In this document: one piece after another, positions 25,770 to 36,573 of the stretch
Position numbering within the stretch: position 1 is the stretch's first letter
Layout of the letters: every line of letters starts with the position of its first letter
Assembly (NCBI RefSeq): GCF_026343125.1
Contig: NZ_JAPEMB010000001.1
Span: forward strand, 6,329,501 to 6,393,500
Source of the DNA: Streptomyces sp. NBC_00094
GTDB lineage: Bacteria > Actinomycetota > Actinomycetes > Streptomycetales > Streptomycetaceae
Length of the DNA: 64,000 nt
Reading direction: 5' to 3'
Made by a program: the position numbers and the translations under genes
The notes under the pieces: model-generated
Databases searched by the model: none
What the model saw: only the letters and a program-made list of their open reading frames with translations
What the model was told of the DNA's origin: nothing

Positions 25770-26408
25770 ATGGACGCGCAGCAGTTCGACCGGCTCGCCG
25801 CCCGGGTCCGGGCCCTCGCCGAGGCCGGGAGCACGCCCGGGCGGCGCCGGATCCTCGGCCTCGCGGGTGCGCCCGGGGCCGGGAAGTCCACGCTCGCCGC
25901 ACGGCTCGTCGCCCGCCTCGACGGGCTCGCCGTGCTCGTCCCCATGGACGGCTTCCACCTCGCGCAGGCGGAGCTCGAGCGCCTCGGCCGGGCCGGCAGG
26001 AAGGGCGCGCCCGACACCTTCGACGCCGCCGGGTACATCGCGCTGCTCGCCCGGCTCCGTGCCCCCGAGCCCGGCGTCACCGTCTACGCGCCGGCCTTCG
26101 ACCGCTCCCTGGAGGAGCCGATCGCGGGGGCGGTACCGGTCCCGCCCGAGGTCCCGCTCGTCGTCACCGAGGGCAACTACCTCCTCCATGACGAGGGCCC
26201 CTGGGCCGCGGCCCTGCCCCTCCTCGACGAGGCCTGGTACCTGGACCTGGACGACCGCCGCCGCGTCCCCCGGCTGATCGAGCGCCACGTCCGCTTCGGC
26301 AAGGACCGGGCCGGGGCCGAGCGCTGGGTCCACGACTCCGACGAGGCCAACGCCCTTGTGGTGGCCCGGGGTCGGGACCGTGCCCACCTGGTCGTGAGGA
26401 TGAGTTAG
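25770..26408 (+). CDS. Nucleoside/nucleotide kinase-family protein
   Basis: A 212-residue P-loop kinase of the uridine kinase/phosphoribulokinase type. It has Walker A GAPGAGKST, VPMDGFHL, VTEGNYLL with the Walker B-like strand, and ERHVRFGKDR in the lid. Such Streptomyces proteins are usually called nucleoside/nucleotide kinases; the sugar or nucleoside substrate is not known. The ATG at 25770 is used; ATG at 25761 is equally possible because neither has a clear ribosome binding site. Confidence 0.85.
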   Translation: MDAQQFDRLAARVRALAEAGSTPGRRRILGLAGAPGAGKSTLAARLVARLDGLAVLVPMDGFHLAQAELERLGRAGRKGAPDTFDAAGYIALLARLRAPEPGVTVYAPAFDRSLEEPIAGAVPVPPEVPLVVTEGNYLLHDEGPWAAALPLLDEAWYLDLDDRRRVPRLIERHVRFGKDRAGAERWVHDSDEANALVVARGRDRAHLVVRMS

Positions 26409-26430
26409 GGGGACAGTACGATCCCCTGCC

Positions 26431-26976
26431 ATGGTCATGGACTCAGGGCAGGACGGAACACAGGCCGGAATACAGGCCGGAACACAGGCCGCGGTCGAGC
26501 TGGTGTACCGGCCGACGCGTGCCGACATCCTCACGGCTGTCCTCGTGCGGGAACGCCTTCGGCGCCTCCACATCGTCCGTTGGGCCTTCACGCTGTTGTT
26601 CGGCGGCAGCGCCCTGCTGCTCGTGGCCGCACAGCGGAGCTTCACGGTGTCGATCGCGCTCGCCGGCTTCTGCGCCGCCCTGATCTGGGCGGTCCCGCAC
26701 TTCCAGGCCCACCACGCGCTGCGCACGGTCGAATGGCAGGGCGAGTACCGGACGTCCGTGAGCGGGACGGGGATCACCGCCGAGACCGCGCACGTGACGC
26801 TCCTCCAGCGCTGGTCGGTCTTCCGCGGCTACCGCGAGACCCGCGATCACGTGGTGCTCCTCAGCCGTGACCCGAACATCCTGCTCGTGGAGGTGCTGCC
26901 CAAGCGCGGGCTCGGCTCCCCGGAGGAGACGGAGCGGCTGCTCGACGTGGTGGGCCGTCACCTGACCCGCGTGTGA
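26431..26976 (+). CDS. YcxB-family membrane protein
   Basis: A 181-residue protein with two adjacent membrane segments (about residues 50-85: WAFTLLFGGSALLLVA and VSIALAGFCAALIW) and a C-terminal YcxB-type domain (ITAETAHVTLLQRWSVFRGY, VLLSRDPNILLVEVLPKRGL). A short Gln/Ala/Gly repeat near the N-terminus comes from a 12-base DNA repeat. Function of this family is unknown. It starts 22 bases after the kinase gene, so the two are probably co-transcribed. Confidence 0.8.
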   Translation: MVMDSGQDGTQAGIQAGTQAAVELVYRPTRADILTAVLVRERLRRLHIVRWAFTLLFGGSALLLVAAQRSFTVSIALAGFCAALIWAVPHFQAHHALRTVEWQGEYRTSVSGTGITAETAHVTLLQRWSVFRGYRETRDHVVLLSRDPNILLVEVLPKRGLGSPEETERLLDVVGRHLTRV

Positions 26977-26981
26977 ACCTC

Positions 26982-27005
26982 GGGGGTGATCGGCAAGACA
27001 CCCCC
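26982..27005. terminator. 7-bp hairpin between convergent genes
   Basis: GGGGGTG and CACCCCC pair around a ten-base loop, overlapping the stop codon of the minus-strand gene at 27005. It can serve both directions. Confidence 0.45.
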
Positions 27006-27751
27006 TAGGGAGCCCGCTTCCCCGCGTGCCGCACCGCCGCCGTCGCCAGGGCGCGGACCAGGGGGTGCGGGCGGGTGCCGTCGCCCGCGAGTTCCGGCTG
27101 GAACAGGGTCGCCAGGAAGAAGGGGTGCGAGGGGAGTTCCGCGATGCGGATCCCACCCTCCTCGTCCACGCCCGTGAAGCGCAGACCATGGGCCCGCAGG
27201 GTGTCGAGGTGCCGGCTGTCCGGACCGTAGTCGCAGTGGTAGCGCTCGGTCGTCCGCTCCGCGCCCAGGGCCTGCTCGGCGAGCGAGCCGGGGGTGACCC
27301 GGACGACGCCCTCGTGGCCGACGAGCGAGCAGGCGAGCGGCGCGATCAGCAGGTCGCCGGAGTCCGCGCCCGGGTCGTTCTCGGCGTGCGCGGCGCGGTT
27401 CAGACCGCAGACGTTCCGCGCGTACTCCAGCAGGGCGTGCTGGAAGCCGGCGCAGGTGCCGAGCAGCGGGATGGCGTCCTCGCGGGCGGTGCGGATCGCG
27501 GCCAGCGCCCCCGCCTCGCTCGCGTACGGACTCCCCGGCAGCACCCACACCGCGTCGAAGCCCTTGACGGCGCCGGGCGTCGCCGCGTCGCCCGTCGGGA
27601 TCCAGTACGCGTCGAGCGCGAGCCCGTCCCGCTCGGCGAGCGCGTCGAGGAGGACGGGGATGCGGACGTGCGACCTGACGTGCGGGGAACGGTCGCCGAC
27701 CAGGGCGATGCGGGGCGTGGGGTGAGAGGTGCTCGTGTTCATGACGACCAT
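27005..27751 (-). CDS. CTP-synthase C-terminal-like glutamine amidotransferase
   Basis: A 248-residue class-I glutamine amidotransferase domain without the synthetase half of CTP synthase. The nucleophile elbow is LLGTCAGFQ with Cys100. The end of the triad reads HPFFLATLFQPE, so the usual catalytic His is Gln218 while Glu220 remains. A non-standard triad of this kind seems to be a property of the CTP synthase-related group. It may therefore not be a normal glutaminase. The ATG at 27751 has GGAGGG upstream; ATG at 27742 is an alternative. It is divergent from the TPR gene. Confidence 0.8.
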   Translation of the reverse strand: MVVMNTSTSHPTPRIALVGDRSPHVRSHVRIPVLLDALAERDGLALDAYWIPTGDAATPGAVKGFDAVWVLPGSPYASEAGALAAIRTAREDAIPLLGTCAGFQHALLEYARNVCGLNRAAHAENDPGADSGDLLIAPLACSLVGHEGVVRVTPGSLAEQALGAERTTERYHCDYGPDSRHLDTLRAHGLRFTGVDEEGGIRIAELPSHPFFLATLFQPELAGDGTRPHPLVRALATAAVRHAGKRAP

Positions 27752-27838
27752 GCTGGTCGGAGCCCTCCGTTCACGTCCAACGATGATTCGTGCACGCTCC
27801 ATCACGAATGCTTATGTCGCCGTGGATAGGGTGGTCGC

Positions 27839-28387
27839 ATGGCCACCGACCGTGAAGCACCGCAGTCCGATCCGCGGGACTGGGACCGCCGCGTCGCCGC
27901 GCTCTGGGAGCGGCTCGACGACCACGAGCCCGTCGTATTCCGCGCCCTCGTCGCCGAGCTCGCCGCCGAGCGGCCCGCCGACGACCCCGCGGCCCTCTTC
28001 GAACAGGGCGCCGCCCACGACTCCACCGGTCTGCCCGAGGAAGCCGTCCGCCTCTACCGGCGCGCCCTCGACGGCGGCCTCACCGGGCTGCGCCGCCGCC
28101 GGGCCGTCATCCAGCTCGCCAGCAGCCTCCGTAACCTCGGCCGCCCCGACCGCAGCGTCGAACTCCTCACCGCCGAGCGCGACATCCCCGCCGACCGGCT
28201 CGACGCCGACGAGGCCGCCCTCTCCGGCGCCGTCGACGCCTTCCTCGCCCTCGCCCTCGCCGACACCGGCCGTGAGCGCGAGGCCACCTCCCTCGCCCTC
28301 GGCGCCCTCGCGCCCCTGCTGCCCCGCTACAACCGCTCGCTCTCCCACTACGCCCGCGCCCTCCTCACCGCCCCCGACGGCTCCTGA
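27839..28387 (+). CDS. TPR-repeat protein
   Basis: A 182-residue helical protein with tetratricopeptide-type repeats: DPAALFEQGAAHDSTGLPEE followed by AVRLYRRALDGG, and AVIQLASSLRNLGRPDRSVE. It is soluble and probably a protein-protein adaptor. The ATG at 27839 follows GGGTGG. The LysR gene starts seven bases after its stop, so they form an operon. Confidence 0.85.
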   Translation: MATDREAPQSDPRDWDRRVAALWERLDDHEPVVFRALVAELAAERPADDPAALFEQGAAHDSTGLPEEAVRLYRRALDGGLTGLRRRRAVIQLASSLRNLGRPDRSVELLTAERDIPADRLDADEAALSGAVDAFLALALADTGREREATSLALGALAPLLPRYNRSLSHYARALLTAPDGS

Positions 28388-28394
28388 CGCTTCC

Positions 28395-29276
28395 GTGGAC
28401 CCGCACCTCCTCCGTACGTACGTCACCGTCGCCCGGCTCGCCTCCTTCTCCGAGGCCGCGCGCGAGCTGGGCTACACCCAGTCCGCCGTCTCCCAGCACA
28501 TCGCCGCCCTGGAGGCCGACCTCGGGCTTCCGCTGCTCAGCCGCCGGCCCGTCGAGCCGACCCCGGCCGGGCAGCGACTCCTCGAACACGCAGGGGCGTT
28601 GCTGCTCCGCCTCGACGCGGCCCGCGCCGATCTCGGGAGGTTCGCCGCCGCGCCCCGCGCCACCCTGAGCGTCGCGGCGTCCCCGCTCGCCCTGCACGCC
28701 CGTACCCTCGCGGCCCTTCCCGCCACCGGGGTCACCCTGCGCGGACTGCCCCGCGAGCGGGTGCCCGTGGCCGTCGCCACCGGCGAGGCCGACGTCGGGC
28801 TCGTCGACGGGATCGTCGCGCCCAGTGACCCGCTGCGGCTGCCCGACATCGCCCCGCTCGCCACGACCGGCGTGGCCGAGGAGCCGCTCGCCGTCGTCCT
28901 GCCCGCGAGCCATCCGCTCGCCGGGCGCGCCGGGATCCGGCTCGACGACCTCGTGGACGCCCGCTGGCTCGACGCGCCGGGCGCCGGCATCCCCCTCGAC
29001 CAGCTGCGGGCCGTCCACGGCGGGCCCGCCGGACGGGGATTCCGCACGGCCCTGCGGTACGAGGGCACCGACACCCGGACCCTCGCCGCGCTCTCCGCCG
29101 CCGGACACGGACTCGCGCTGCTGCCCCTCCCCGTGGCGGACGGCGTGCCGGACGCCGTCGCCGTCCCCCTGGTCGCACCCCGCCTCGTGCACCGCACCGA
29201 ACTCCTCCTCCCCGGCGTCGGAGGGGGTGAACCGGCCGGACCCGTGGCCGAGTTCACTCGACGGCTCAAGCGGTGA
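28395..29276 (+). CDS. LysR-family transcriptional regulator
   Basis: A 293-residue regulator. The N-terminal HTH is clear (FSEAARELGYTQSAVSQHI, then LSRRPVEPTPAGQRLLEHA). The rest is a periplasmic-binding-type effector domain. The GTG at 28395 is seven bases after the TPR stop and relies on translational coupling. LysR proteins often control a divergent neighbour, but here the gene lies within a same-strand run, so its target is not evident. Confidence 0.9.
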   Translation: MDPHLLRTYVTVARLASFSEAARELGYTQSAVSQHIAALEADLGLPLLSRRPVEPTPAGQRLLEHAGALLLRLDAARADLGRFAAAPRATLSVAASPLALHARTLAALPATGVTLRGLPRERVPVAVATGEADVGLVDGIVAPSDPLRLPDIAPLATTGVAEEPLAVVLPASHPLAGRAGIRLDDLVDARWLDAPGAGIPLDQLRAVHGGPAGRGFRTALRYEGTDTRTLAALSAAGHGLALLPLPVADGVPDAVAVPLVAPRLVHRTELLLPGVGGGEPAGPVAEFTRRLKR

Positions 29277-29325
29277 CACCCGTACTCGCTACCCTGTCGA
29301 CAACGGCGAAGGAAGGCGGGCACGC

Positions 29326-30285
29326 GTGGGCTGGCTGCGACGAGGACCCAAGCGGGACGGCGAGGACGCACCGAGGGATCCCGGGTTCGCGTACTTCTCG
29401 CAGCGCGAGGCGGCGCTCTTCCGCGGCCGGGTCCGCACCGCCTTCGCCGAACTCGGCCTTGAGGTCACCGTCTACGCCGACCACGTCGTCGACGACAAGG
29501 GGCGCAGGTTCGGCCTCGGCAACCTCGCCGCCGTCTGCCACCAGGACCGCCGGGGTCCGCGCGTGTGGCCGGAGATGATCGACCGTCACATCGAGCTGGT
29601 CGTCCGGGCGATGGACGGGCCGTCCGCCCTGGAGACCCTTCCGCCCGAGCAGATCCGGTCCCAGCTCTACCCCCGGGTCGTCAGCGGCGACGGCATCGAC
29701 GCCAACGCCTTCGGCTACGCCAGGACCGTCGCCCCCGGCCTCTACGAGGTCCTCGCGCTCGACCTGCCGGAGAGCGTCATGATGCTCACCGACGAGGCGC
29801 TCGACCGGCTCGGCGGCCACGCGCAGCTCCGCGACCGGGCGCTGCGGAACCTGCGGGGGCTGCCCGTCGAGGAGCACGAGACCGTCAGGGACGCCGACGG
29901 CATGTGCTTCGAGATCATCCTCGGCGACTCCTTCTACACGGCGAGCCGCGTCCTCGACCTGGACGGCGTGGCCCAGCGCGTCACCGGGCTGCCGCTGGGC
30001 GAGCACGGCGCGCTCGTCGCCCTGCCCTTCCGCCACCAGCTCGCCTTCCACCCCATCCGGGACACCTCGATCATCCCGGCGCTCGGCGCGATGGCCTCCT
30101 TCGCCGCCTCCGGGTACGAGGACACGCCGGGGGCCATCAGCCCGTACGTCTTCTGGTGGCGGGGCGGCACGCTCACCCAGCTCAGCGAGCACGACGAGGA
30201 GCGCGGCGACCTGAGGATCGTCGTCGGCGACGACTTCCAGGAGCTCCTGGAGCAGCTCATCGCGCAGGGCCCCGGAGGGCGCTGA
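29326..30285 (+). CDS. Conserved Streptomyces protein of unknown function
   Basis: A 319-residue soluble protein without signal or membrane segment. I do not recognise a family with confidence; the pattern around HQDRRGPRVWPEMIDRHIE and RSQLYPRVV slightly resembles DUF1444-type proteins. The GTG at 29326 has GGAAGG upstream. Codon use is normal and it starts 49 bases after the LysR gene. Its end carries the first copy of a 20-bp direct repeat. Confidence 0.7.
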   Translation: MGWLRRGPKRDGEDAPRDPGFAYFSQREAALFRGRVRTAFAELGLEVTVYADHVVDDKGRRFGLGNLAAVCHQDRRGPRVWPEMIDRHIELVVRAMDGPSALETLPPEQIRSQLYPRVVSGDGIDANAFGYARTVAPGLYEVLALDLPESVMMLTDEALDRLGGHAQLRDRALRNLRGLPVEEHETVRDADGMCFEIILGDSFYTASRVLDLDGVAQRVTGLPLGEHGALVALPFRHQLAFHPIRDTSIIPALGAMASFAASGYEDTPGAISPYVFWWRGGTLTQLSEHDEERGDLRIVVGDDFQELLEQLIAQGPGGR

Positions 30286-30314
30286 GGGAGCGGCGGGCCC
30301 CGGAGGGCGCTGAG
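30267..30314 (+). repeat. 20-bp direct repeat flanking a stop codon
   Basis: Bases 30267-30286 and 30295-30314 are identical and include the final codons and stop of the preceding gene. A diverged third copy lies near 30350. This is local slippage-type duplication; no function is apparent. Confidence 0.8.
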
Positions 30315-30430
30315 CTCGGGGCAGGGCCGGACCGGCGCCGAGCGCCGAGCCCCGGGCGTCGCTGAGTTCGCGCCGGGGCCCGGCCGGGGGCAGGATGCTG
30401 TACGTCGCCGAAGCCCGAGAAGGAGCCCCC

Positions 30431-31573
30431 ATGTCGAGGACCCCCACGCAGGAAGACGTCGCCCCCTTCACCGCGGACGACTACCGGGCCCGGATGACCC
30501 GCGCGGCCGAGTCCGCGGCGGACGCCGGGCTCGCGGGCGTGCTCGTCGCCCCCGGCCCCGACCTGGTCTACCTCACCGGCTACCAGCCGACCGCGATCAC
30601 CGAGCGCCTCACCGTCCTCGTCCTCGCCGCGGGACAGGAGCCGGTCCTCGTCGTCCCGACGCTGGAGGCGCCCGACGCCGAGAAGGCCACGGGGGCGTCC
30701 GCGCTCACCCTGCGCGACTGGACGGACGGCAAGGACCCGTACGCGGTCACCGCGCCCCTCCTCGACGTCGAAGGGCGCTTCGGCGTCAGCGACAACGCCT
30801 GGGCCATGCACCTGCTCGGCCTCCAGAAGACCCTGCCCGGCACCTCGTACGTCTCCCTCACCGAGGCCCTGCCGATGCTCAGGGGCGTCAAGGACGCGCA
30901 CGAGCTCGCGCGGATCGCGGCAGCGGGTGCCGCCGCCGACCAGGCGTACGGCGAGATCCTCAAGGTCCGCTTCGCCGGCCGCCGGGAGACCGACGTCGCC
31001 GCCGACCTCGCCGCGCTCCTCATGGGCTTCGGCCACTCCCAGGTCGACTTCACGGTCGTCGGCTCCGGCCCCAACGGCGCCAACCCGCACCACGAGGCGG
31101 GCGACCGGGTCATCGAGCGCGGCGACATGGTCGTCCTCGACTTCGGCGGCCTCAAGCACGGTTACGGCTCCGACACCACCCGTACCGTCCACGTCGGCGA
31201 ACCGACCGACGAGGAGCAGCGCGTCCACGACCTGGTCCGCGAGGCCCAGCAGGCGGGCTTCGAGGCGGTACGCCCCGGTGTGGCCTGCCAGGAGGTCGAC
31301 CGCGCGGCCCGCAAGGTCATCACGGACGCCGGGTACGGCGAGTACTTCATCCACCGCACGGGCCACGGCATCGGCGTCACGACGCACGAACCCCCGTACA
31401 TGATCGAGGGCGAGGAGCTCCCGATCGTCCCCGGCATGTGCTTCTCGATCGAACCGGGCGTCTACCTGCCGGGCCGCTTCGGGGTCCGCATCGAGGACAT
31501 CGTGACGGCGACGGAGGACGGTGCGGGGCGCCGCTTCAACAACACCCCGCACGAGATGGCGATCGTCGAGTAG
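30431..31573 (+). CDS. M24-family Xaa-Pro aminopeptidase-like protein
   Basis: A 380-residue pita-bread metallopeptidase. After an N-terminal creatinase-like domain, the five metal ligands are visible in VVLDFGG (Asp), GSDTTRT (Asp), TGHGIG (His), SIEPG (Glu) and RIEDI (Glu). It should remove N-terminal residues before proline or act on a dipeptide. The ATG at 31431-equivalent start is 30431, directly after AGGAGCCCCC. Cytosolic, no signal peptide. Confidence 0.92.
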   Translation: MSRTPTQEDVAPFTADDYRARMTRAAESAADAGLAGVLVAPGPDLVYLTGYQPTAITERLTVLVLAAGQEPVLVVPTLEAPDAEKATGASALTLRDWTDGKDPYAVTAPLLDVEGRFGVSDNAWAMHLLGLQKTLPGTSYVSLTEALPMLRGVKDAHELARIAAAGAAADQAYGEILKVRFAGRRETDVAADLAALLMGFGHSQVDFTVVGSGPNGANPHHEAGDRVIERGDMVVLDFGGLKHGYGSDTTRTVHVGEPTDEEQRVHDLVREAQQAGFEAVRPGVACQEVDRAARKVITDAGYGEYFIHRTGHGIGVTTHEPPYMIEGEELPIVPGMCFSIEPGVYLPGRFGVRIEDIVTATEDGAGRRFNNTPHEMAIVE

Positions 31574-31593
31574 CCGCTGCGGGCTCCGGCCCC

Positions 31594-33351
<1,758 letters not shown>

Positions 33352-33406
33352 CCCCTCGTCGACGGTTCCACCACTCAACGACTGACTACCGCGTCCATCC
33401 TGGCAG

Positions 33407-34405
33407 TCAGGACTCCGACGCGCCCGGCGCGTCCCACACGTAGTTGATCGCCCGCTCGAAGGTGACGTAACCCGCCCGGGCGAAGGCCGCCGCCATCGGG
33501 ACGTTCGCCAGGTCCGTCGCCGCCCTGATCCGGGGGACGTCCGTGGCGGCCAGGATCCGGGTGCCCTCCGCCAGGATGTCGTCGATGTAGCCGTTGCCGC
33601 GGTGGGCGGGCAGCACGCCGATGTACGCGATCGTGTGGTGGTAGTTGTTCCGCGCGGGGATCACGAAACCGACCGGCTCGCCGCTCTCCGGGAGCTGCGC
33701 GACCTGCCACCACTCCTGGGGCGAGGTGTAGTGCGCGAGCTCTTCGTCGTAGTGCAGCTCCGCCGCCTCCCGGGCCGAGAGCCCGGTCGCCAGGTCGGCC
33801 TGGCCGTGCGCGTCGAGCGTGCCCTCCATGACGGGCGTCATCAGCGCGACCAGGTCCTCGCGGTCCCGCACCGGCCGGAACTCCAGCCGGCCCTTCGGCT
33901 CCGGCACGGACGTGCCGGGCCGCCACTCCAGACGCAGCCGCTCGACCAGCGGACGGGCGCCCGTCCGCTCCAGTACCGCGAACAGGGACTCCAGGACGGA
34001 CCGGGTCTCCGGGACCTCGCGCCAGTCCGCCGGCATGAACCGCCCGAACTCGGGGCGCTGCGTGCCCGCAGGGACGACCGCGGCCGTCGCGGTCTCCAGG
34101 AGCCGCAGACCGATCTCGGCGCGCTCGTCCTCGGACAGCCCGGACAGTTCGGGGGTCAGGTCGAAGAAGTCGAGCGCCAGGGGCTCGCCGCCCGCCTTGT
34201 TGGTCCACCAGGCGATCCGGCCGAGCAGCCGGTCGCCGTCCAGAGCCACCCACATCCACTCCGGGAGGCGGCGACCGGTGGCGAGGTCGTCCGCCAGCTC
34301 GTGGTCGAGCGAGTACGTGAGGCGGAGGAACAGGTCCAGTTCCTCCGGCCCGGCGAGCGGGCGTATGACGAGGTCGGGAACGGCCGAAGAAGTGGACGTG
34401 GTCAC
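33407..34405 (-). CDS. GNAT-family N-acetyltransferase (double-domain type)
   Basis: A 332-residue protein with two GNAT-like halves. The C-terminal half has the acetyl-CoA loop region IGVLPAHRGNGYIDDI and NVPMAAAFARAGY. The N-terminal half looks degenerate. This layout resembles MshD-like or antibiotic acetyltransferase-type GNATs; substrate unknown. The GTG at 34405 follows GGGGG by ten bases. It shares a divergent region with the FHA gene. Confidence 0.85.
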   Translation of the reverse strand: MTTSTSSAVPDLVIRPLAGPEELDLFLRLTYSLDHELADDLATGRRLPEWMWVALDGDRLLGRIAWWTNKAGGEPLALDFFDLTPELSGLSEDERAEIGLRLLETATAAVVPAGTQRPEFGRFMPADWREVPETRSVLESLFAVLERTGARPLVERLRLEWRPGTSVPEPKGRLEFRPVRDREDLVALMTPVMEGTLDAHGQADLATGLSAREAAELHYDEELAHYTSPQEWWQVAQLPESGEPVGFVIPARNNYHHTIAYIGVLPAHRGNGYIDDILAEGTRILAATDVPRIRAATDLANVPMAAAFARAGYVTFERAINYVWDAPGASES

Positions 34406-34538
34406 GTCGCGTATCCCCCTGAGGATCTCTGGTGTGGAGATCGCAGACCGTAGCAGTGATCTTGTAGAGTCGAAACGGAGTTCCCAGGTCCGGGGCCCTT
34501 CTGGACACTGCGGGCCCGACGGACCGACAATCACGGGT

Positions 34539-35087
34539 GTGACGACCCCCTTCGAGCTTCCGGCGAACACCCCTCGGCTGACCGACGCCGAGCGGGACCG
34601 CGCGCTGGGACTGCTCCGTGAGGGCGCCGCCCAGGGCCGCCTCTCGCACGACACCTTCGTCTACCGGATGGAGCGCGCGCTCCAGGCCCGCCGATCGGAC
34701 GAGCTCGACCTGCTCGTCGCCGACCTGCGGACCGAGTCCACCTGGACCCGGCGGGTCGTGGGCGCGGTCGAGCGGATGTCGGCGTTCACGGCGCGCATCG
34801 GGCGCGCCTGGCACGCGGAGCGGCTGCCGAAGCTGCTGCTGCCGCTCCCGGGTCCGCATCCGCTGCGGATCGGCCGCGACCCGGTCAACGGTCTGCGGCT
34901 CAGTCACGAGACGGCTTCCCGGCTGCACGCGGAGCTCTCGCTGCAGAGCGGGATGTGGGTGCTGCGCGACCTCGGCTCGACGAACGGGACGACCGTCAAC
35001 GGGCGACGGGTCACCGGCGCGGTCGTCGTGCGGCCGGGGGACGTCGTCGGCTTCGGCCAGATGTCGTTCCGGCTCTCCCACGGCTGA
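34539..35087 (+). CDS. DUF1707 and FHA domain protein
   Basis: A 182-residue cytosolic protein. Residues about 12-65 match DUF1707 (LTDAERDRALGLLREGAAQG), a small helical domain common in actinobacteria. Residues about 100-180 are a forkhead-associated domain with RIGRDPVNGLRLSHETASR and LGSTNGTTVNG, which binds phosphothreonine. It may therefore read Ser/Thr kinase signalling, though no kinase gene is near. The GTG at 34539 is the first codon of the family-like region. Confidence 0.9.
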   Translation: MTTPFELPANTPRLTDAERDRALGLLREGAAQGRLSHDTFVYRMERALQARRSDELDLLVADLRTESTWTRRVVGAVERMSAFTARIGRAWHAERLPKLLLPLPGPHPLRIGRDPVNGLRLSHETASRLHAELSLQSGMWVLRDLGSTNGTTVNGRRVTGAVVVRPGDVVGFGQMSFRLSHG

Positions 35088-35103
35088 GCCGGCCGCCCGG
35101 CTG

Positions 35104-35167
35104 CCGCTGCCCTCCTCGACTGCTCACCTCCTCGGCCGCTGCCCTCCTCGGCTGCTCACCTCCTCGG
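35104..35167 (+). repeat. 32-bp tandem duplication
   Basis: Bases 35104-35135 and 35136-35167 are the same except for one A/G change. It lies between the FHA gene and the P450-like gene and has no reading frame with support. Confidence 0.85.
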
Positions 35168-35283
35168 TCATCACCCGTTCGGCGGTACGTGACGCGCCCC
35201 CAGGGCCGCCCGGTGATGAGGTGGGAAGACGCGTGCCACGAATGTCCGGCCGCGGCACCCACCGCCGATCGACAGGGGGCGCG

Positions 35284-36465
35284 ATGAGCGACGAGCCGGA
35301 CCGCGGCACACGGAACCGCGGCATACCGAACCGAGGCGTACGGAACGACCGGCCGGAGGAGTCAGGGGACCCCTGGACGAGCCTGCCGTCGATGACGCCG
35401 GGCGCGGTGTCCGCGGCGATCCCGACCGTGACGCCCGGCGCGACCGCCCTCCGGGGCACCACCTTCCCGGGCCGGGTGCGGACCATCGCCGACCCGACGG
35501 CCGAAGGACCCGCAGCGCCCTCGGGACCCGCCGGACCCTTCCCGCCCACCGGGCGGACCGTCGCACCGAGCCCCCTCGACCCCGGCGCCTCGCGCGACCC
35601 GCACGCGATTCACCGCACGCTGCGCGAGGAGTTCCCCCTCACGTACGACCCGCTGCTGCGCGCCTGGGTCCTCAGTCGGTACGCGGACGTCGCCGCCGCC
35701 CTCACCGACAACCGCTTCACCCACGGGCACCGACCAGGCGACCCACCCTGCGTCCGGGCCCATATCGACGTCGACATGGCCGAGTTGAGGAACGTCACCG
35801 AACGCACGGCGTACGTCCTCGCCCGCCGCATCGCCGAACGCCCGCAGGCCGACCTCGTCGCCGACTTCTGCCACTGGCTGCCCGCCGGGACCGTCGCCGC
35901 CGCCGTCGGCGTGCCCTACCGCGACATGATGCGGCTCGTGCGCGGCCGGGCGGCCGGGGCGCTCGCCGGGGAGTGCGGGGGCCAGATCGCCGTACGGGAG
36001 AAGGCGCTCGCCTCCTTCCTCGGCAACGTCCTCGCCGACCCCGACCAGGTCGCCGCGCTCCGTGAGGCCCCCACCGGGCTCGTGGCCCGCGCCTGGGCCG
36101 AGTCCCTGCGCCGCGACCCTCCGGTGCAGATCGCCGTACGCCGTACCCGCGCCGAGGTCCGGGTCAGCGGCGGCATCATCCCGGCGGGCGCCTCCGTCGC
36201 CCTGCTCGTCGGCTCCGCCGGCCGGGACCCCGAGCGCTTCCGAGAGCCCGACCGCTTCGACCCGTTCCGCGACGACTCCGGCCAGCTCACCTACGGCAGC
36301 GGCTTCTGCCCCGCCGTCCTGCTCGCCGGCCTGGAGGCCGAGTACGCCCTGCGCGCGCTCTTCACGGCGATGCCCCGGCTGCGCCTCGCCGACGGCTTCC
36401 GGCCCACCCCCACCGGTCTCATCACCCGGGCGCCGCGCAGCCTGATCGTCCGCCCCGGAGGCTGA
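35284..36465 (+). CDS. Cytochrome P450-like protein with an altered haem loop
   Basis: A 393-residue protein. The first 95 residues are Arg/Pro/Gly-rich and probably disordered. The rest follows the P450 fold: PHAIHRTLREEFPLTYDPLLR, the K-helix ExxR as ESLR at residue 273, PERFREPDRFDPFRDD, and the haem loop LTYGSGFCPAVLLAGLEAE with Cys342. The normal FGxGxHxCxG loop lacks two residues here (the Pro-His position before Phe-Cys) and the conserved Gly becomes Ala. The I-helix acid-alcohol pair is not found. It may bind haem poorly, or act in a non-catalytic role. The ATG at 35284 is supported by GGGGGCG upstream only weakly. Confidence 0.75.
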   Translation: MSDEPDRGTRNRGIPNRGVRNDRPEESGDPWTSLPSMTPGAVSAAIPTVTPGATALRGTTFPGRVRTIADPTAEGPAAPSGPAGPFPPTGRTVAPSPLDPGASRDPHAIHRTLREEFPLTYDPLLRAWVLSRYADVAAALTDNRFTHGHRPGDPPCVRAHIDVDMAELRNVTERTAYVLARRIAERPQADLVADFCHWLPAGTVAAAVGVPYRDMMRLVRGRAAGALAGECGGQIAVREKALASFLGNVLADPDQVAALREAPTGLVARAWAESLRRDPPVQIAVRRTRAEVRVSGGIIPAGASVALLVGSAGRDPERFREPDRFDPFRDDSGQLTYGSGFCPAVLLAGLEAEYALRALFTAMPRLRLADGFRPTPTGLITRAPRSLIVRPGG

Positions 36466-36573
36466 CCGGGTGGCTGATCCGGGGCGTGGACGGGCGGCCC
36501 GACACCGCTGCTAGGGTGTCGTGCGCTCGTCAAAGAGCCCCTCTTTCTTGCCACTTTCAACGGGGATTGAAAC

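Noticed and set aside
33352-33378. TTG at 33378 as the treZ start
   Set aside because: Relatives begin close to FEVWAP, and the nine extra residues are unlike the family; ATG at 33351 is preferred although its ribosome binding site is poor.
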